Shown piece after piece: positions 15,488 to 24,374 of a stretch of 39,590 nucleotides of DNA (position 1 is the stretch's first letter; every line of letters starts with the position of its first letter). The stretch covers positions 1 to 39,590 of the forward strand of contig JAJQBO010000183.1 of NCBI GenBank assembly GCA_021203245.1, read 5' to 3'. The position numbers and the translations under genes were made by a program. The DNA comes from Planctomycetaceae bacterium. GTDB taxonomy: Bacteria; Planctomycetota; SZUA-567. The notes beneath the pieces were generated by a model that saw only the letters and a list, made by a program, of their open reading frames with translations, was not told where the DNA came from and searched no databases.

Positions 15488-17062
15488 TTACAATCCAGGC
15501 GCTCTCCACATGTGGCGGGTCAGGCCCGCGTCCGCCAGCGCCAACTGCGCCGCATAGACCTCTCGCCACGGTTCGTACATGGCGTCGTAGACGCGCTTTG
15601 CCTCGTCGTCGGGCGTGTAGACGGTGTCCCACCGCACCATCGCCTCCGCCGCCGACGGGATGTCCGGGTACAGCCGCACGCCGTAGCCGGCGAGTATCGC
15701 CGCACCGAGGGCCGACGCCTCCTTCACCTCCGGCACCCGCACCGGGACGCCCAGCACATCGGCGACGATCTGGCACCACAGCGGGCTCTTGGCCGCGCCG
15801 GTCGCGAAGACGATGGCGTCGGGGCGATTGCCGGTCGCCTCATGGACGAGGTCGACGTGGCCCCGGGTCACCATGGCGGTGTTCTCCATGATGGCGCGGT
15901 AGAAGGTATATTTGTTGAACACCGCCGCGTCGAAATCGAAGTTTGTGAAGGTCGGCGACGCGTGCTTCCAGGAGATGAAGTTCATAACGTCGGAAAAGGT
16001 GCACAGCATCCCGTGGCAGCCGGCGGGAATCTTCGCCGCCTCGGCGTCCATGAGGGCGTAGGGGTCTGTTCCCGACCGTTCGCCTTCGCGTTTCTCTTCC
16101 TGACAGAAGCCGTCCCGGAACCAGCGCATGGCGAGGCCGGGTTTGAAGGCGAGGGCTTCATACTGCCAGACGCCGGGCACGGCGTGGCAATTGACGCGCA
16201 CGCGGCAGCCGGGATCGGTCGCGCCGCTCGCGGTGTTGAATTCGTATTGCCAGAAGCTGCCGCCGAACACGGCCGCCTGCCCCGGTTCGACCACGCCGAC
16301 GCCGACGCAGCCGAGCTGCGCATCGCCGCCGCCCACCACCAGCGGCGTGCCTTCGGCCAGACCGGTTTCGGCCGCGCCCTCCGCACTGACGCGGGCGACC
16401 ACGTCGCCGCATTCGCGCACCGGCGGAAAGATGTCGCCCCGAAGGCCGCAGCGCTCCGGAATCGCCGGGTCCCAGTCGCGCCGCTGGAGGCTGAGAAGCC
16501 CGGTCGTCGACGCGTTGGACGGATCGACCTCGAGCACGCCGGAAAGGCGGTAGATCAGCCAGTCGTTGAACATGCCGACCTTCGCGATGCGTTTGTAAAT
16601 GTCAGGTTCTTTGTTCTTCACCCACAGGAGCCGCGGCAACGCGCCCAAGGCATAGGTCTCACCCGATTCCTTGTAGATGTCCCGTTCCATTTGCGGGTTC
16701 AGGCGGATAAGTTCGCCGACCTCGTCGTTGGCGCGGGCGTCGACATTGGCGCAGGCCCAGATTTCTTTTCCGGCCTTGTCGTACAGGACAATCCCTTCGC
16801 GCATGCAGGTCGTGGAAACGGCGGCGACGGCGGCCGGATCGATGCCGGTCTCGGCCAGCGCCTCGCGAATGCAGGTCGCGGCGAGGGTCCAGTTGCGGTC
16901 CCAATCGAAGTCCATGCTGCCGGGATAACGCGGGTCCTGGCGGTGTTCCCATTCGCGGGCGACGCAACCGAGTTGGTTGCCGCGCGTGTCGAACACCACC
17001 GCGCGCACGCTGCCGGTTCCCGCATCCACCGCAACCAGGAATCTGTCGTGTGGCTCTGCCAT
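15488..17062 (-). CDS. lsrK: Autoinducer-2 kinase
   Basis: LsrK phosphorylates imported AI-2 (DPD) in the cytoplasm, trapping it and making the signal that releases LsrR. The 524-residue FGGY kinase closely follows Escherichia coli LsrK (530 residues): ALDAGTGSIRAVIFD-like VAVDAGTGSVRAVVFD (residues 9-24), CMREGIVLY, WACANVDARA, VDPSNASTTGLL, VVGGGDAQLGC, MRWFRDGFC and the C-terminus LTRHMWRAPGL. It starts 9 bp after lsrR, as in the enteric lsrRK operon. The sequence is intact. A gene set with LsrK but an uncertain LsrA importer would still respond to AI-2 that enters by another route. Confidence 0.95.
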   Translation of the reverse strand: MAEPHDRFLVAVDAGTGSVRAVVFDTRGNQLGCVAREWEHRQDPRYPGSMDFDWDRNWTLAATCIREALAETGIDPAAVAAVSTTCMREGIVLYDKAGKEIWACANVDARANDEVGELIRLNPQMERDIYKESGETYALGALPRLLWVKNKEPDIYKRIAKVGMFNDWLIYRLSGVLEVDPSNASTTGLLSLQRRDWDPAIPERCGLRGDIFPPVRECGDVVARVSAEGAAETGLAEGTPLVVGGGDAQLGCVGVGVVEPGQAAVFGGSFWQYEFNTASGATDPGCRVRVNCHAVPGVWQYEALAFKPGLAMRWFRDGFCQEEKREGERSGTDPYALMDAEAAKIPAGCHGMLCTFSDVMNFISWKHASPTFTNFDFDAAVFNKYTFYRAIMENTAMVTRGHVDLVHEATGNRPDAIVFATGAAKSPLWCQIVADVLGVPVRVPEVKEASALGAAILAGYGVRLYPDIPSAAEAMVRWDTVYTPDDEAKRVYDAMYEPWREVYAAQLALADAGLTRHMWRAPGL

Positions 17063-17071
17063 GCGTGTCTC

Positions 17072-18028
17072 CTATTCTGGAAAGGCCAGGAGCGCTTCGG
17101 CCGTGTCTTCGTCGGTGATGAGCACGTCCAGGTATTCTCCCAGGAGCGCGGCGCGAATCGCCTCCACCTTGGCCGCGCCGGCGGCGACGCCGATGACGTT
17201 CTGCAAACTCTTCAGGGTCGGGAGCGGGGTGGAAATGAGTTTTTCCTCGACGCCGGTGTCGACCAGCCCGCCCCGCGCGTCCAGAAAATGACTGAGCACA
17301 TCGCCGACCGCTCCCTGCCGCTTCAGGAACAGCATTTCGTTATGGTTGAGGATGCCGCCCTTGAAGATGGTCGCATCGGCATTCAAGCCGCCGATGCCGA
17401 TGACCGAAAACGCCGACGGGCTCAGCATCCGGTAAATTTCCTGCACCGACGACTCGTTCCGTATCGCCTCGACCATTTCCCGGGACGACACAATGAGCGG
17501 CGCGGGCAGCAGGTAGAGCCGGGCGTTGAAGACGTTCGACTGCATGTTCGGCAGGTAGTTGTTGACGCCGCCCGTAAGCGAAATGCACGAGATCGGTTCC
17601 TCGGCCATGGTGGCCAGGACGTTCAGGACCCGGCTCGGCGTATCGCCGTAGCCGATGTTGATGAAGCGGTTGTTCTCGAGCCGGTCGTTAATGTACATGG
17701 CGGCGGCGCGGGCGATATTGGCGTTGATGGCGGCCTGGGTCGGTTCGGGCGCATCGGGGACGATAAAGGCGTCCTTGAGGCTGTACCGGTCGGCCAGGGT
17801 TTTTTCCGACTCCATCCGCCTGGTGCTGTCCTTGCGGATATTGAACTGGATAACGCCGGTGGTGCGCGCCTTCTCCAGCAGGCGGATAACGCGCATGCGC
17901 GAGATGCCCAGCAGTTCCGAGACCTTCTGCTGGGTGAGATTTTCGATGTAATAGTACCAGGCCGTCTTGATGAGGAGGATCTCTTCATAATTGTAGGTCA
18001 TGTAGCGATCGGCTCCGAGGCTGAACAT
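17072..18028 (-). CDS. lsrR: SorC-family AI-2 repressor LsrR
   Basis: LsrR binds the lsr control region and is released by phospho-AI-2. The 318-residue length equals that of the enteric protein (317). An N-terminal helix-turn-helix is visible at about residues 29-55 (NLTQQKVSELLGISRMRVIRLL). The C-terminal sugar-phosphate-binding domain contains INIGYGDTPSRVLN, CISLTGGVNNYL, FSVIGIGGLNADATIFKGG and GVAAGAAKVEAIRAAL. The gene is divergent from lsrA and heads lsrR-lsrK-cupin-NTF2. The start at 18028 lacks a clear Shine-Dalgarno; ATG 18001 is an alternative that would remove nine residues. Confidence 0.93.
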   Translation of the reverse strand: MFSLGADRYMTYNYEEILLIKTAWYYYIENLTQQKVSELLGISRMRVIRLLEKARTTGVIQFNIRKDSTRRMESEKTLADRYSLKDAFIVPDAPEPTQAAINANIARAAAMYINDRLENNRFINIGYGDTPSRVLNVLATMAEEPISCISLTGGVNNYLPNMQSNVFNARLYLLPAPLIVSSREMVEAIRNESSVQEIYRMLSPSAFSVIGIGGLNADATIFKGGILNHNEMLFLKRQGAVGDVLSHFLDARGGLVDTGVEEKLISTPLPTLKSLQNVIGVAAGAAKVEAIRAALLGEYLDVLITDEDTAEALLAFPE

Positions 18029-18064
18029 ATGTTAGGATAAGGTACAAAAGTAACATCCCCATTT

Positions 18065-18093
18065 ACTATACCACACGCGGGCGGTTTTGCCAG
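18065..18093 (-). promoter_or_regulatory. Predicted lsrR promoter
   Basis: On the minus strand -35 CTGGCA (18088-18093), a 17-nt spacer and -10 TATAGT (18065-18070) lie about 40 bp before the lsrR start. Confidence 0.6.
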
Positions 18094-18125
18094 CGAAAAG
18101 GCGATTTTTGTCATCGGAATTGACT

Positions 18126-18148
18126 GTAAATATTCTATATGTATTTAC
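18126..18148. promoter_or_regulatory. Candidate LsrR operator (GTAAATA-N9-TATTTAC)
   Basis: An exact 7-bp inverted repeat, GTAAATA and TATTTAC, is separated by nine AT-rich bases between the divergent lsrR and lsrA promoters. It is the best palindrome in the 281-bp control region and so the leading candidate for the repressor site. Binding is inferred from position only. Confidence 0.5.
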
Positions 18149-18219
18149 TGATAAGCATTTTACACTCTTTCTCGCAGGGTCTGCACGGGCCAAACCGCCT
18201 TCTGGCGCGAAGTTTGGAA

Positions 18220-18248
18220 TTGACAAAGGAGCGGGTGTGACTTATGCT
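18220..18248 (+). promoter_or_regulatory. Predicted lsrA promoter
   Basis: Consensus -35 TTGACA (18220-18225), a 17-nt spacer and -10 TATGCT (18243-18248) would start an lsrA transcript near 18255, about 55 nt before the lsrA ATG. Confidence 0.75.
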
Positions 18249-18309
18249 GTAGATGGAAACTTTTGCTCTCCAAAGGGTCGCCCTGCTCCATCTGTCAAAA
18301 GGCGAACGC

Positions 18310-19858
18310 ATGTCAACGGCCCAATCCGCGGGAGGGAAGCCGAAGCTGTCGGTGCGCCGCATCCGCAAGTCGTTTCGGCTCAACACCGTCCTCAAGGATA
18401 TCAATCTTGATGTCTACCCCGGCAACGTCGTCGCCCTCATTGGCGGCAACGGCGCGGGCAAGTCGACCCTGATGAAAATCATCATGGGCATCTACAAGCA
18501 GGACGACGGCGACATCGCCATCGACGGCGAAAAAGCCGATCTCGCCAATCCGGCGGCGGCGCTCGCGCGCGGCATTTATCTCGTCCCGCAGGAGCCGATG
18601 CTGTTCCCCAACATGTCGGTGGAGGAAAACATCACCATCGGCTTTTGCCGAAAAGGAGGCCGCTCTGCGCCGCCGCCTGGCCGATCTCACGGCGCAAATG
18701 AACTGGCGCGTCGACCTCTCCCGCAAGGCGGTCAGCCTCTCCATCGCCGAGCAGCAACTGGTCGAAATTCTTCGCGGCCTGCTCCGGAACGCCCGCATCC
18801 TCATCCTCGACGAACCGACCTCCGCCCTCACCTTCGACGAAGTCGAATCCCTGTTCCGCATCGTCGCCGATCTCCGGGACAAAGGCATCTCCATCATCTA
18901 CATCACCCACCGCCTCGCCGAAGTCTTCCGCATCGCCACCCATGTCGCGATCATGCGGGACGGCTCCATCACCCTCCAGGGACCGGTCGCCGACTTTACC
19001 CGGGACGATCTCGTGCGCGGCCTGCTCCCGCCCGACGCGCAGCAACGCGAGCGCGCCGAACGGTCGCCGCCGCCCGACCGCACCGGCAAAACGCCTGTTT
19101 TCAGCCTGCGCGGCTATTCTGGCTACGGTTTCGCCGATATCGACCTCGACGTCTATCCGGGCGAAATCGTCGGCCTGGCCGGCGTCGTCGGTGCGGGCCG
19201 GACCGAACTGGCGACGACGATCTTCGGCAGGGACATCGTCCGGAGCGGCACGGCGCTGCTGGACGGCGAAGACATTACCGGCCTGTCCACCCGCGCCGTC
19301 ATCGACAAGGGCGTCAACTATGTGCCGGAGGACCGTTTCCTCAACGGCATCTTCAAAATTTCCGACGTCGCCGCCAACACCTCCGCCGCCTGCCTGCGGC
19401 GCTTGCCCGGCCTGTTCCTGCCGCGCCGGGCCGAGAAGTCGTTGGCGCAGCGTTTTGTCGATTCGTTCCGCATCCGCGTCACCGGGCTGGACCAGCCCCT
19501 TGGCAGCCTTTCGGGCGGCAACCAGCAAAAGGTGGTGATCGGCAGGGCCTTGTCCACCGACCCCAAGTTCATCATCCTGGACGAGCCGACCCGGGGCATC
19601 GACGCGGCCGCCCGCGGCGACGTCTATGCCATCATCAACGAGCTGAAGGAAAAGGGCGTCGCCATTCTCCTCATCTCCTCCGACATGGAGGAGATCGTCG
19701 AACTGAGCGACAGGGCCGCGACCATGTACCACGGCCGCATCAACCGCCGTTTCGAAAAGGCCGACATCACCCAGGACAACCTTATGGCAGCCGCCTTCGG
19801 CGCGTCCGAATCGCCCGTTTTATGCCCGGTTCAAAGTCCAGACGCCGGGGTGACATAA
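18310..19858 (+). pseudogene. lsrA: AI-2 importer ATPase LsrA, frameshifted
   Basis: LsrA is the double ATPase of the AI-2 ABC importer. If one base is skipped in the T-run at 18643-18646, a normal 515-residue protein results (E. coli: 511). The N-terminal half has Walker A GGNGAGKST (residues 45-53). The second frame continues through ILILDEPTSALTFDE, VVGAGRTEL, LSGGNQQKV and IILDEPTRGIDAA. As sequenced, the first frame runs on into unrelated residues. The sequence after the break includes AAAAGGAGG (18651-18659), which could allow re-initiation. The last 15 codons (SPVLCPVQSPDAGVT) appear to derive from the right arm of the dispersed repeat. The frameshift could be real decay, recoding or a sequence error. 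Confidence 0.88.
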
Positions 19859-19996
19859 GGAGGGGATTGCGTTGGTTGGATCAAAAAGCCCCCAACCTCC
19901 GCCATCGTCACCCCGGCGTGCGGACCTCCACCAGCGGGACAAGCGGGCGGTTCGGCCGGGGTCCACGGGGATAGACAGTCAAGACACCAAACTTAG
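19812..19996. repeat. Long-palindrome element copy overlapping the lsrA 3' end
   Basis: A right-arm fragment (about 19812-19854, ending GACGCCGGGGTGAC) forms the end of the lsrA reading frame. After about 50 bp a left arm begins GTCACCCCGGCGTG (19907) and runs through CGGTTCGGCCGGGGTCCACG into GACAGTC and ACACCAAACTTA (to about 19996). The arms are arranged outward compared with the complete copies. The element fills the lsrA-lsrC gap, and no gene lies in it. Confidence 0.75.
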
Positions 19997-20079
19997 GGAA
20001 ACCTTCGGCTGCGTACACGCTCTTTTACATATTGCATCACCTTTTTGGACAGGCGTGCCATGAACCAAACAGGAGCCGC

Positions 20080-21099
20080 ATGGGCGAACTAAAACGCGTC
20101 ATTCCCTTGCGCGAACTCACCTCGGTCGGGTTTGTCGTCGCCATCTTCCTCCTGGTGGGGATGGTGAATCCGAATTTCCTCTCTCCCCAGAACATCATGC
20201 TCTGCCTGAATGGCAGCGTCATCTTTATCATGCTCGCGGTCGGCATCGCCTTTGTCATCATCTCGGGCGAGATCGACGTCTCGGTCGGCGCGACCCTCGG
20301 CCTTGCCGCGACGGTCTCGGCCACGATGATCCGGGACGACATGCCGTGGTCGCTCGCCATCGCCGCCGCGGTTGGGGTCGGTCTGCTGATCGGCCTGCTG
20401 AACGGCGTCGGGATTGTCGTGTTCACGGTGCCGTCCATCATCATGACCCTCGGCACCAACGACATCATCCGCGGCCTCTGCTATGTCCACAGCAGCGGCA
20501 AATGGGTCGAAAACCTGCCCTTCGGCTACAAGTCCCTGTCCCAGGCGACTCTCACCGGCAAACCGGGCAGCATCAGTTGGTTCTTTTTCGTGACAGCCGT
20601 CGTCACCGTGCTGGTGTATATCTACCAGACCCACACCAATCGCGGCCGCCGCTTCTACGCCGTCGGCGACAACGAGGGCGGCGCGACGCTGATCGGCATC
20701 CCGGTGGGGCGGACGTGCATCATCGCCTTTGTCCTCTGCGGCGTCTTCGCCTCGCTGGCGGGGCTGATGTATGTGAGCCGCATCGGCTTTGTCACCCCGG
20801 TTGCCGGCATGGGCTACGAGATGAAGGCTATCGCCGCCTGCGTTCTCGGCGGGGTCAGCCTGTCGGGCGGCATCGGCTCGGTCATCGGCGCGGCCATGGG
20901 CGCGATCATCATGGCCTCCATCGGCCGCATTCTCGTCTTTATGCAGTTCTCCTCCAACTACGACAACACCATTACCGGCATCCTCCTCATCACCATCGTC
21001 GTGGCCGACGCGCTCCTCCAGCGCCGCGCCGCCGAGAAGGCGCGCCGCACCCTCCTCACCGCCAAGACGGCATCGTCGACCGAGGAGGGCGCACCATGA
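20080..21099 (+). CDS. lsrC: AI-2 importer permease LsrC
   Basis: This 339-residue inner-membrane permease of the AI-2/ribose-type ABC importer has eight or more hydrophobic segments. Family motifs include GEIDVSVGATLGLAA, FTVPSIIMTLGTNDIIRGL, RRFYAVGDNEGGATLIGIPV and the EAA-like loop AIAACVLGGVSLSGGIGSVIGA. I chose ATG 20080 (AGGAG at 20071-20075). It is 221 bp downstream of lsrA with a repeat element between them, an unusually large gap for an lsr operon. The stop overlaps the lsrD start (ATGA). The frame is intact. Confidence 0.93.
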   Translation: MGELKRVIPLRELTSVGFVVAIFLLVGMVNPNFLSPQNIMLCLNGSVIFIMLAVGIAFVIISGEIDVSVGATLGLAATVSATMIRDDMPWSLAIAAAVGVGLLIGLLNGVGIVVFTVPSIIMTLGTNDIIRGLCYVHSSGKWVENLPFGYKSLSQATLTGKPGSISWFFFVTAVVTVLVYIYQTHTNRGRRFYAVGDNEGGATLIGIPVGRTCIIAFVLCGVFASLAGLMYVSRIGFVTPVAGMGYEMKAIAACVLGGVSLSGGIGSVIGAAMGAIIMASIGRILVFMQFSSNYDNTITGILLITIVVADALLQRRAAEKARRTLLTAKTASSTEEGAP

Positions 21100-22099
21100 A
21101 GGGCTGGACCAAACATCTCCTGCGTTGGGAAGTGTTTCTGCTGGCGGTGCTGATTGGCGAAATCCTCGTCTTCGGCCATCTGAACCCGCGCTTTCTGCGG
21201 CCGCGCGTGCTGCTTGGTTCGATCAACGACTTTACCTCCATCTGCGTCGTGTCCTTGTTCGTGACGTTCGTCCTCGTCACCGGCGGTATGGACATCCAGG
21301 CCGGGGCGATTGTCGGCCTCGCCTCCATCGGCATGGGGTTGTTGTGGAAGGACTGCGGCCTCGACATCTGGACGGCGGCGGCCATCGCTGTTGTCGCCGG
21401 CGGCTTGTGCGGCGCGCTCAGCGGTTTCTTTGTCGCCTATACGGGCGTGCAGCCGATGGTGGTGACCTTGGGGGATCGTTCCTTTATTCAGGCATCGCCA
21501 TCGCGGTCTCGCACCTGTCGTCGACCGAATCGTACAAAGGCATCTCCGGCTTTCCCCGCGCCTTTACCGCGTTTTCGAAATACCGCTTCTGGGGAATCGT
21601 GCCGAGCCAGATGCTGATTTTCCTCGCCCTCATCGTGATCAGTTACGTCATCCTCCACCGCACCCGCTACGGCCGCGCCGTCTTCCTTTGCGGCGTCAAC
21701 GCGGCTGCGGCCGAATTCTGCGGCATCAATACCCGCCGCGTCGTCATGTCGACCTACGTGCTCTCGGGCGCGAGCGCCGCCGTCGCCGGGATAATCCTCA
21801 CCTCGTACCTCGGCACGGCGAAAGCCGATTTCGGCAAGGAGCTGACCCTCCCCATCATCACCGCCGTCGTCCTCGGAGGCACCTCCAACCTGGGCGGCAG
21901 GGGCGGCGTCATCGGTACGGCGCTGGCGGCGCTGGTCATCGGCGTGATGCGCTTCGGCCTGTCGATGAACGGGGTCACGACCCAATACCACGACATCCCC
22001 GTCGGCGCGCTCCTGATCGTCGCCGTCGGCTGCCGGACCTTCATGGACAACCCCAGCCTCGCCCGCCTGGTGCGGCGCGGCTGGTTGGCGAAGACATAA
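21096..22099 (+). pseudogene. lsrD: AI-2 importer permease LsrD, frameshifted
   Basis: This is the second permease of the AI-2 importer. The first frame reads normally to VQPMVVTLG and then breaks in the G-run 21470-21474. Adding one G restores TLGGSFLYSGIAIAVS and the rest of a 334-residue LsrD (E. coli: 330), including RYGRAVFLCGVNAAAAEFCGI and VLGGTSNLGGRGGVIGTALAA. As sequenced, the first frame stops at about 21617. A one-base loss in a G homopolymer could be a real mutation, phase variation or a sequencing error. The start overlaps the lsrC stop. Confidence 0.9.
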
Positions 22100-22157
22100 T
22101 GCGGATTAAGAAATGGGGGGATGTATTGTTTGGGATTACACTCATCCTCCCCCATAC

Positions 22158-22235
22158 GTCACCCCGGCGTGCGGACATGGACCAGCGGAGGAAGCGGGCG
22201 GTTCGGCCGGGGTCCACGGGGATAAACAGCGAAGG
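22158..22235 (+). repeat. Half copy of the long-palindrome element (left arm)
   Basis: This left arm begins GTCACCCCGGCGTGCGG, continues ACCAGCGG and GGCGGTTCGGCCGGGG, and ends near GATAAACAGCGAAGG. It lies in the lsrD-lsrB gap and is preceded by CATAC, as is the copy at 4380. No right arm is seen before lsrB. The rest of the gap (22236-22340) holds only the lsrB ribosome binding site. Confidence 0.75.
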
Positions 22236-22340
22236 CGCCTGGCTCGGATGATCATCGGATTCGTTACAATGGATACACGAACTGCCCGCGTGCCGTCATC
22301 GTGGCGGCGGGGGATTTACGGAATCGGCAAGGAGACAATC

Positions 22341-23384
22341 ATGAAAAGAATCATCGCTTTGACCCTGGTGGGGATTATGACGGCGCTGACAGCCGCCGCC
22401 GGCGACATTACCGTCGTGTTTGTCCCCAAAGTCACCGGCAACGCCTTTTTTGAATCGGCGAACGACGGCGCGCAGGCCTATGCGAAAAAACACGGGTTTA
22501 CCGTCAAGTACGACGGCAGTTCCGAGGCGGCTGTCGCCAACCAGGTCACGATCATCAACAACGCCATCCAGCAGGGCATGGACGCGATTTGCGTCTCGTC
22601 CCTCGACGTGACCGGGCTTGACGACGTCATGCGCTCAGCCATGGACGCCGGCCTCGCCGTCACCACCTGGGACTCCGACGTCTCCGGCGACGCCCGCACG
22701 GTCATGGTGGCGCAAGGCACGCCCGACATCCTCGGCAAGATGCTGGTCGAGATGGGCGTTAAATCCCTGACCAGCCGGGGCAAGGATCCGAAGAAGGACG
22801 CGATCAAGTACGCGTGGCATTATTCGCAGTCCACCGTCACCGACCAGAACTCATGGCAGGGCGCGGGCGAAGCTTATATCCGCGACAACTACCCGAATTG
22901 GGTCAACCTCGCCCCGTCCAACTACTATTCCGAACAGGACGCGGAAAAGGCGATCAGCGTGGGCGAATCCGTCCTCACCGCCCACCCCGACATCGACCTC
23001 ATTATCTGCAACGACTCGACCGCCCTCCCAGGCCAATGCCAGGCCGCGCAGAACCTGGGCAAGACCGCCAAGGACGTGACCATCACCGGCTTCGCCGCGC
23101 CGAACTCCATCAAGGATTACTGCCGCGCCGGCGTTATCGAACGCTGGGGCCTGTGGGACTGCCAGGTGCAGGGCGCGCTCGGCTGTTACCTCGCCTACTA
23201 TCTCGCCAGCGGCAACAGCATCACCGTCGGCGACAAAATTGACGTCCCGGACATCGGCGTTGTCGAAGTGCTCCCCAACACCGTCCTCGATCCAGACGCC
23301 TACACCGCGCCGGATTCGGGCGTCGTGCTCCTGCCCGAGCGCACCGAATTCACCAAGGAGAACATGGACAACTACAATTTCTAA
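22341..23384 (+). CDS. lsrB: AI-2-binding periplasmic protein LsrB
   Basis: LsrB captures AI-2 in the periplasm for the LsrACD importer. The 347-residue length fits, and a signal peptide covers about residues 1-20. The AI-2 site of Salmonella LsrB is Lys35, Asp116, Asp166, Gln167, Pro220 and Ala222. By motif, here they are Lys30 (VFVPKVTG), Asp111 (TWDSD), Asp168 and Gln169 (TVTDQNSW), Pro230 (ALPGQ) and Gln232 in place of Ala. Five of six are thus kept. GLWDCQVQG and GIVLLPER-like VVLLPERTEF also match. The ATG follows AAGGAGA. The gene is intact. Confidence 0.93.
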   Translation: MKRIIALTLVGIMTALTAAAGDITVVFVPKVTGNAFFESANDGAQAYAKKHGFTVKYDGSSEAAVANQVTIINNAIQQGMDAICVSSLDVTGLDDVMRSAMDAGLAVTTWDSDVSGDARTVMVAQGTPDILGKMLVEMGVKSLTSRGKDPKKDAIKYAWHYSQSTVTDQNSWQGAGEAYIRDNYPNWVNLAPSNYYSEQDAEKAISVGESVLTAHPDIDLIICNDSTALPGQCQAAQNLGKTAKDVTITGFAAPNSIKDYCRAGVIERWGLWDCQVQGALGCYLAYYLASGNSITVGDKIDVPDIGVVEVLPNTVLDPDAYTAPDSGVVLLPERTEFTKENMDNYNF

Positions 23385-23402
23385 CCGTTCAAAAAGGACG
23401 AA

Positions 23403-23438
23403 CCTGCCCCTCGCCCCCGGAGGGGGAGAGGGGGCAGG
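23403..23438 (+). other. GC-rich hairpin between lsrB and lsrF
   Basis: CCTGCCCCTC and CCCCC pair with GGGGG and GAGGGGGCAGG in a long, near-perfect stem with loop GGA. No T-run follows. Such a hairpin after a binding-protein gene can protect its mRNA, giving more LsrB than LsrF. Confidence 0.5.
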
Positions 23439-23467
23439 AAGGATTACTACCGTATCGGGAGACGCAC

Positions 23468-24349
23468 ATGGCAGACAAGGACGGCCTCAAGGCCGAAAAA
23501 AACTACCACCTCGACACCCCGTTCGCCAACGGCGGCGGTTTCTACATCAAGGGCGCGAACAGCCTCGAATGGGGCATGAAAAAGCATCTCGCCAACATCT
23601 TCGATCCGAAAAGCGGCAACACGGTGATGTTCGCCTTCGACCACGGCTATTTCATGGGATCGGTCTCGGGCCTCGAGCGCCTCGACCTGGTGTTGCCGAC
23701 CCTGATGGACCACATCGACTGCCTGATGGGCACGCGCGGGGCCATCCGCACCTGTGTACCGCCGGAGTGCCGCAAGGCGATTGCGCTGCGGACAACGTCC
23801 GGCTCGTCGATGCTGAACGACGACCTCTCCCACGAGGTCATCGCCGTCGACATCGAGGACTGCATCCGCATGAACGCCGACTGCATGGCTATCCAGACGT
23901 TCATCGGCGCGGGCGGACAGTTGTCCAGCCTCGACAACCTGTCGCGCGCGGTCAACGCCGGCTTGCGTTACGGCATTCCGACGCTGGGCGTCGTGGCGGT
24001 CGGCACACAGATGGAGCGGACGGATCGTTTTTTCAAGCTCGCCACCCGCATCCTTGCCGAACTCGGCGCGAACATCATCAAGACGTATTATTGCGAGAAT
24101 TTCGAAGAGGTGGTGGCGGCGTGTCCCGTTCCCGTCGTGGTCGCGGGCGGCAAGAAGCTGTCCGAACCCGACGCCCTCAAGCTTGCCTACGACTCCATCC
24201 AGGGCGGCGCGCGCGGCGTCGATATGGGCCGGAACATTTTCCAGAGCGAGCATCCGGTGCAGATGTCGGCCGCCATCCGCAAGATCGTGCACGAGCGCTA
24301 CACCGACAAGGAAGCGTATCAATTTTTCCAGGATTCCATCGCCCGCTGA
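23468..24349 (+). CDS. lsrF: 3-hydroxy-5-phosphonooxypentane-2,4-dione thiolase LsrF
   Basis: LsrF performs the last step of AI-2 breakdown, transferring an acetyl unit from P-HPD to CoA. The 293-residue class I aldolase-like protein matches E. coli LsrF (291). The Schiff-base Lys is residue 205 (GANIIKTYYCENF). MFAFDHGYFMG (64-74), GVVAVG and VVVAGGKKLSEPDALKLAYDSIQGGARGVDMGRNIFQ are family motifs. Its presence implies that P-HPD, normally made by LsrG, is produced, yet no lsrG follows. The next element is a terminator. Confidence 0.94.
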   Translation: MADKDGLKAEKNYHLDTPFANGGGFYIKGANSLEWGMKKHLANIFDPKSGNTVMFAFDHGYFMGSVSGLERLDLVLPTLMDHIDCLMGTRGAIRTCVPPECRKAIALRTTSGSSMLNDDLSHEVIAVDIEDCIRMNADCMAIQTFIGAGGQLSSLDNLSRAVNAGLRYGIPTLGVVAVGTQMERTDRFFKLATRILAELGANIIKTYYCENFEEVVAACPVPVVVAGGKKLSEPDALKLAYDSIQGGARGVDMGRNIFQSEHPVQMSAAIRKIVHERYTDKEAYQFFQDSIAR

Positions 24350-24374
24350 CAAAACCAGGCCAAGTCGCACGTGT

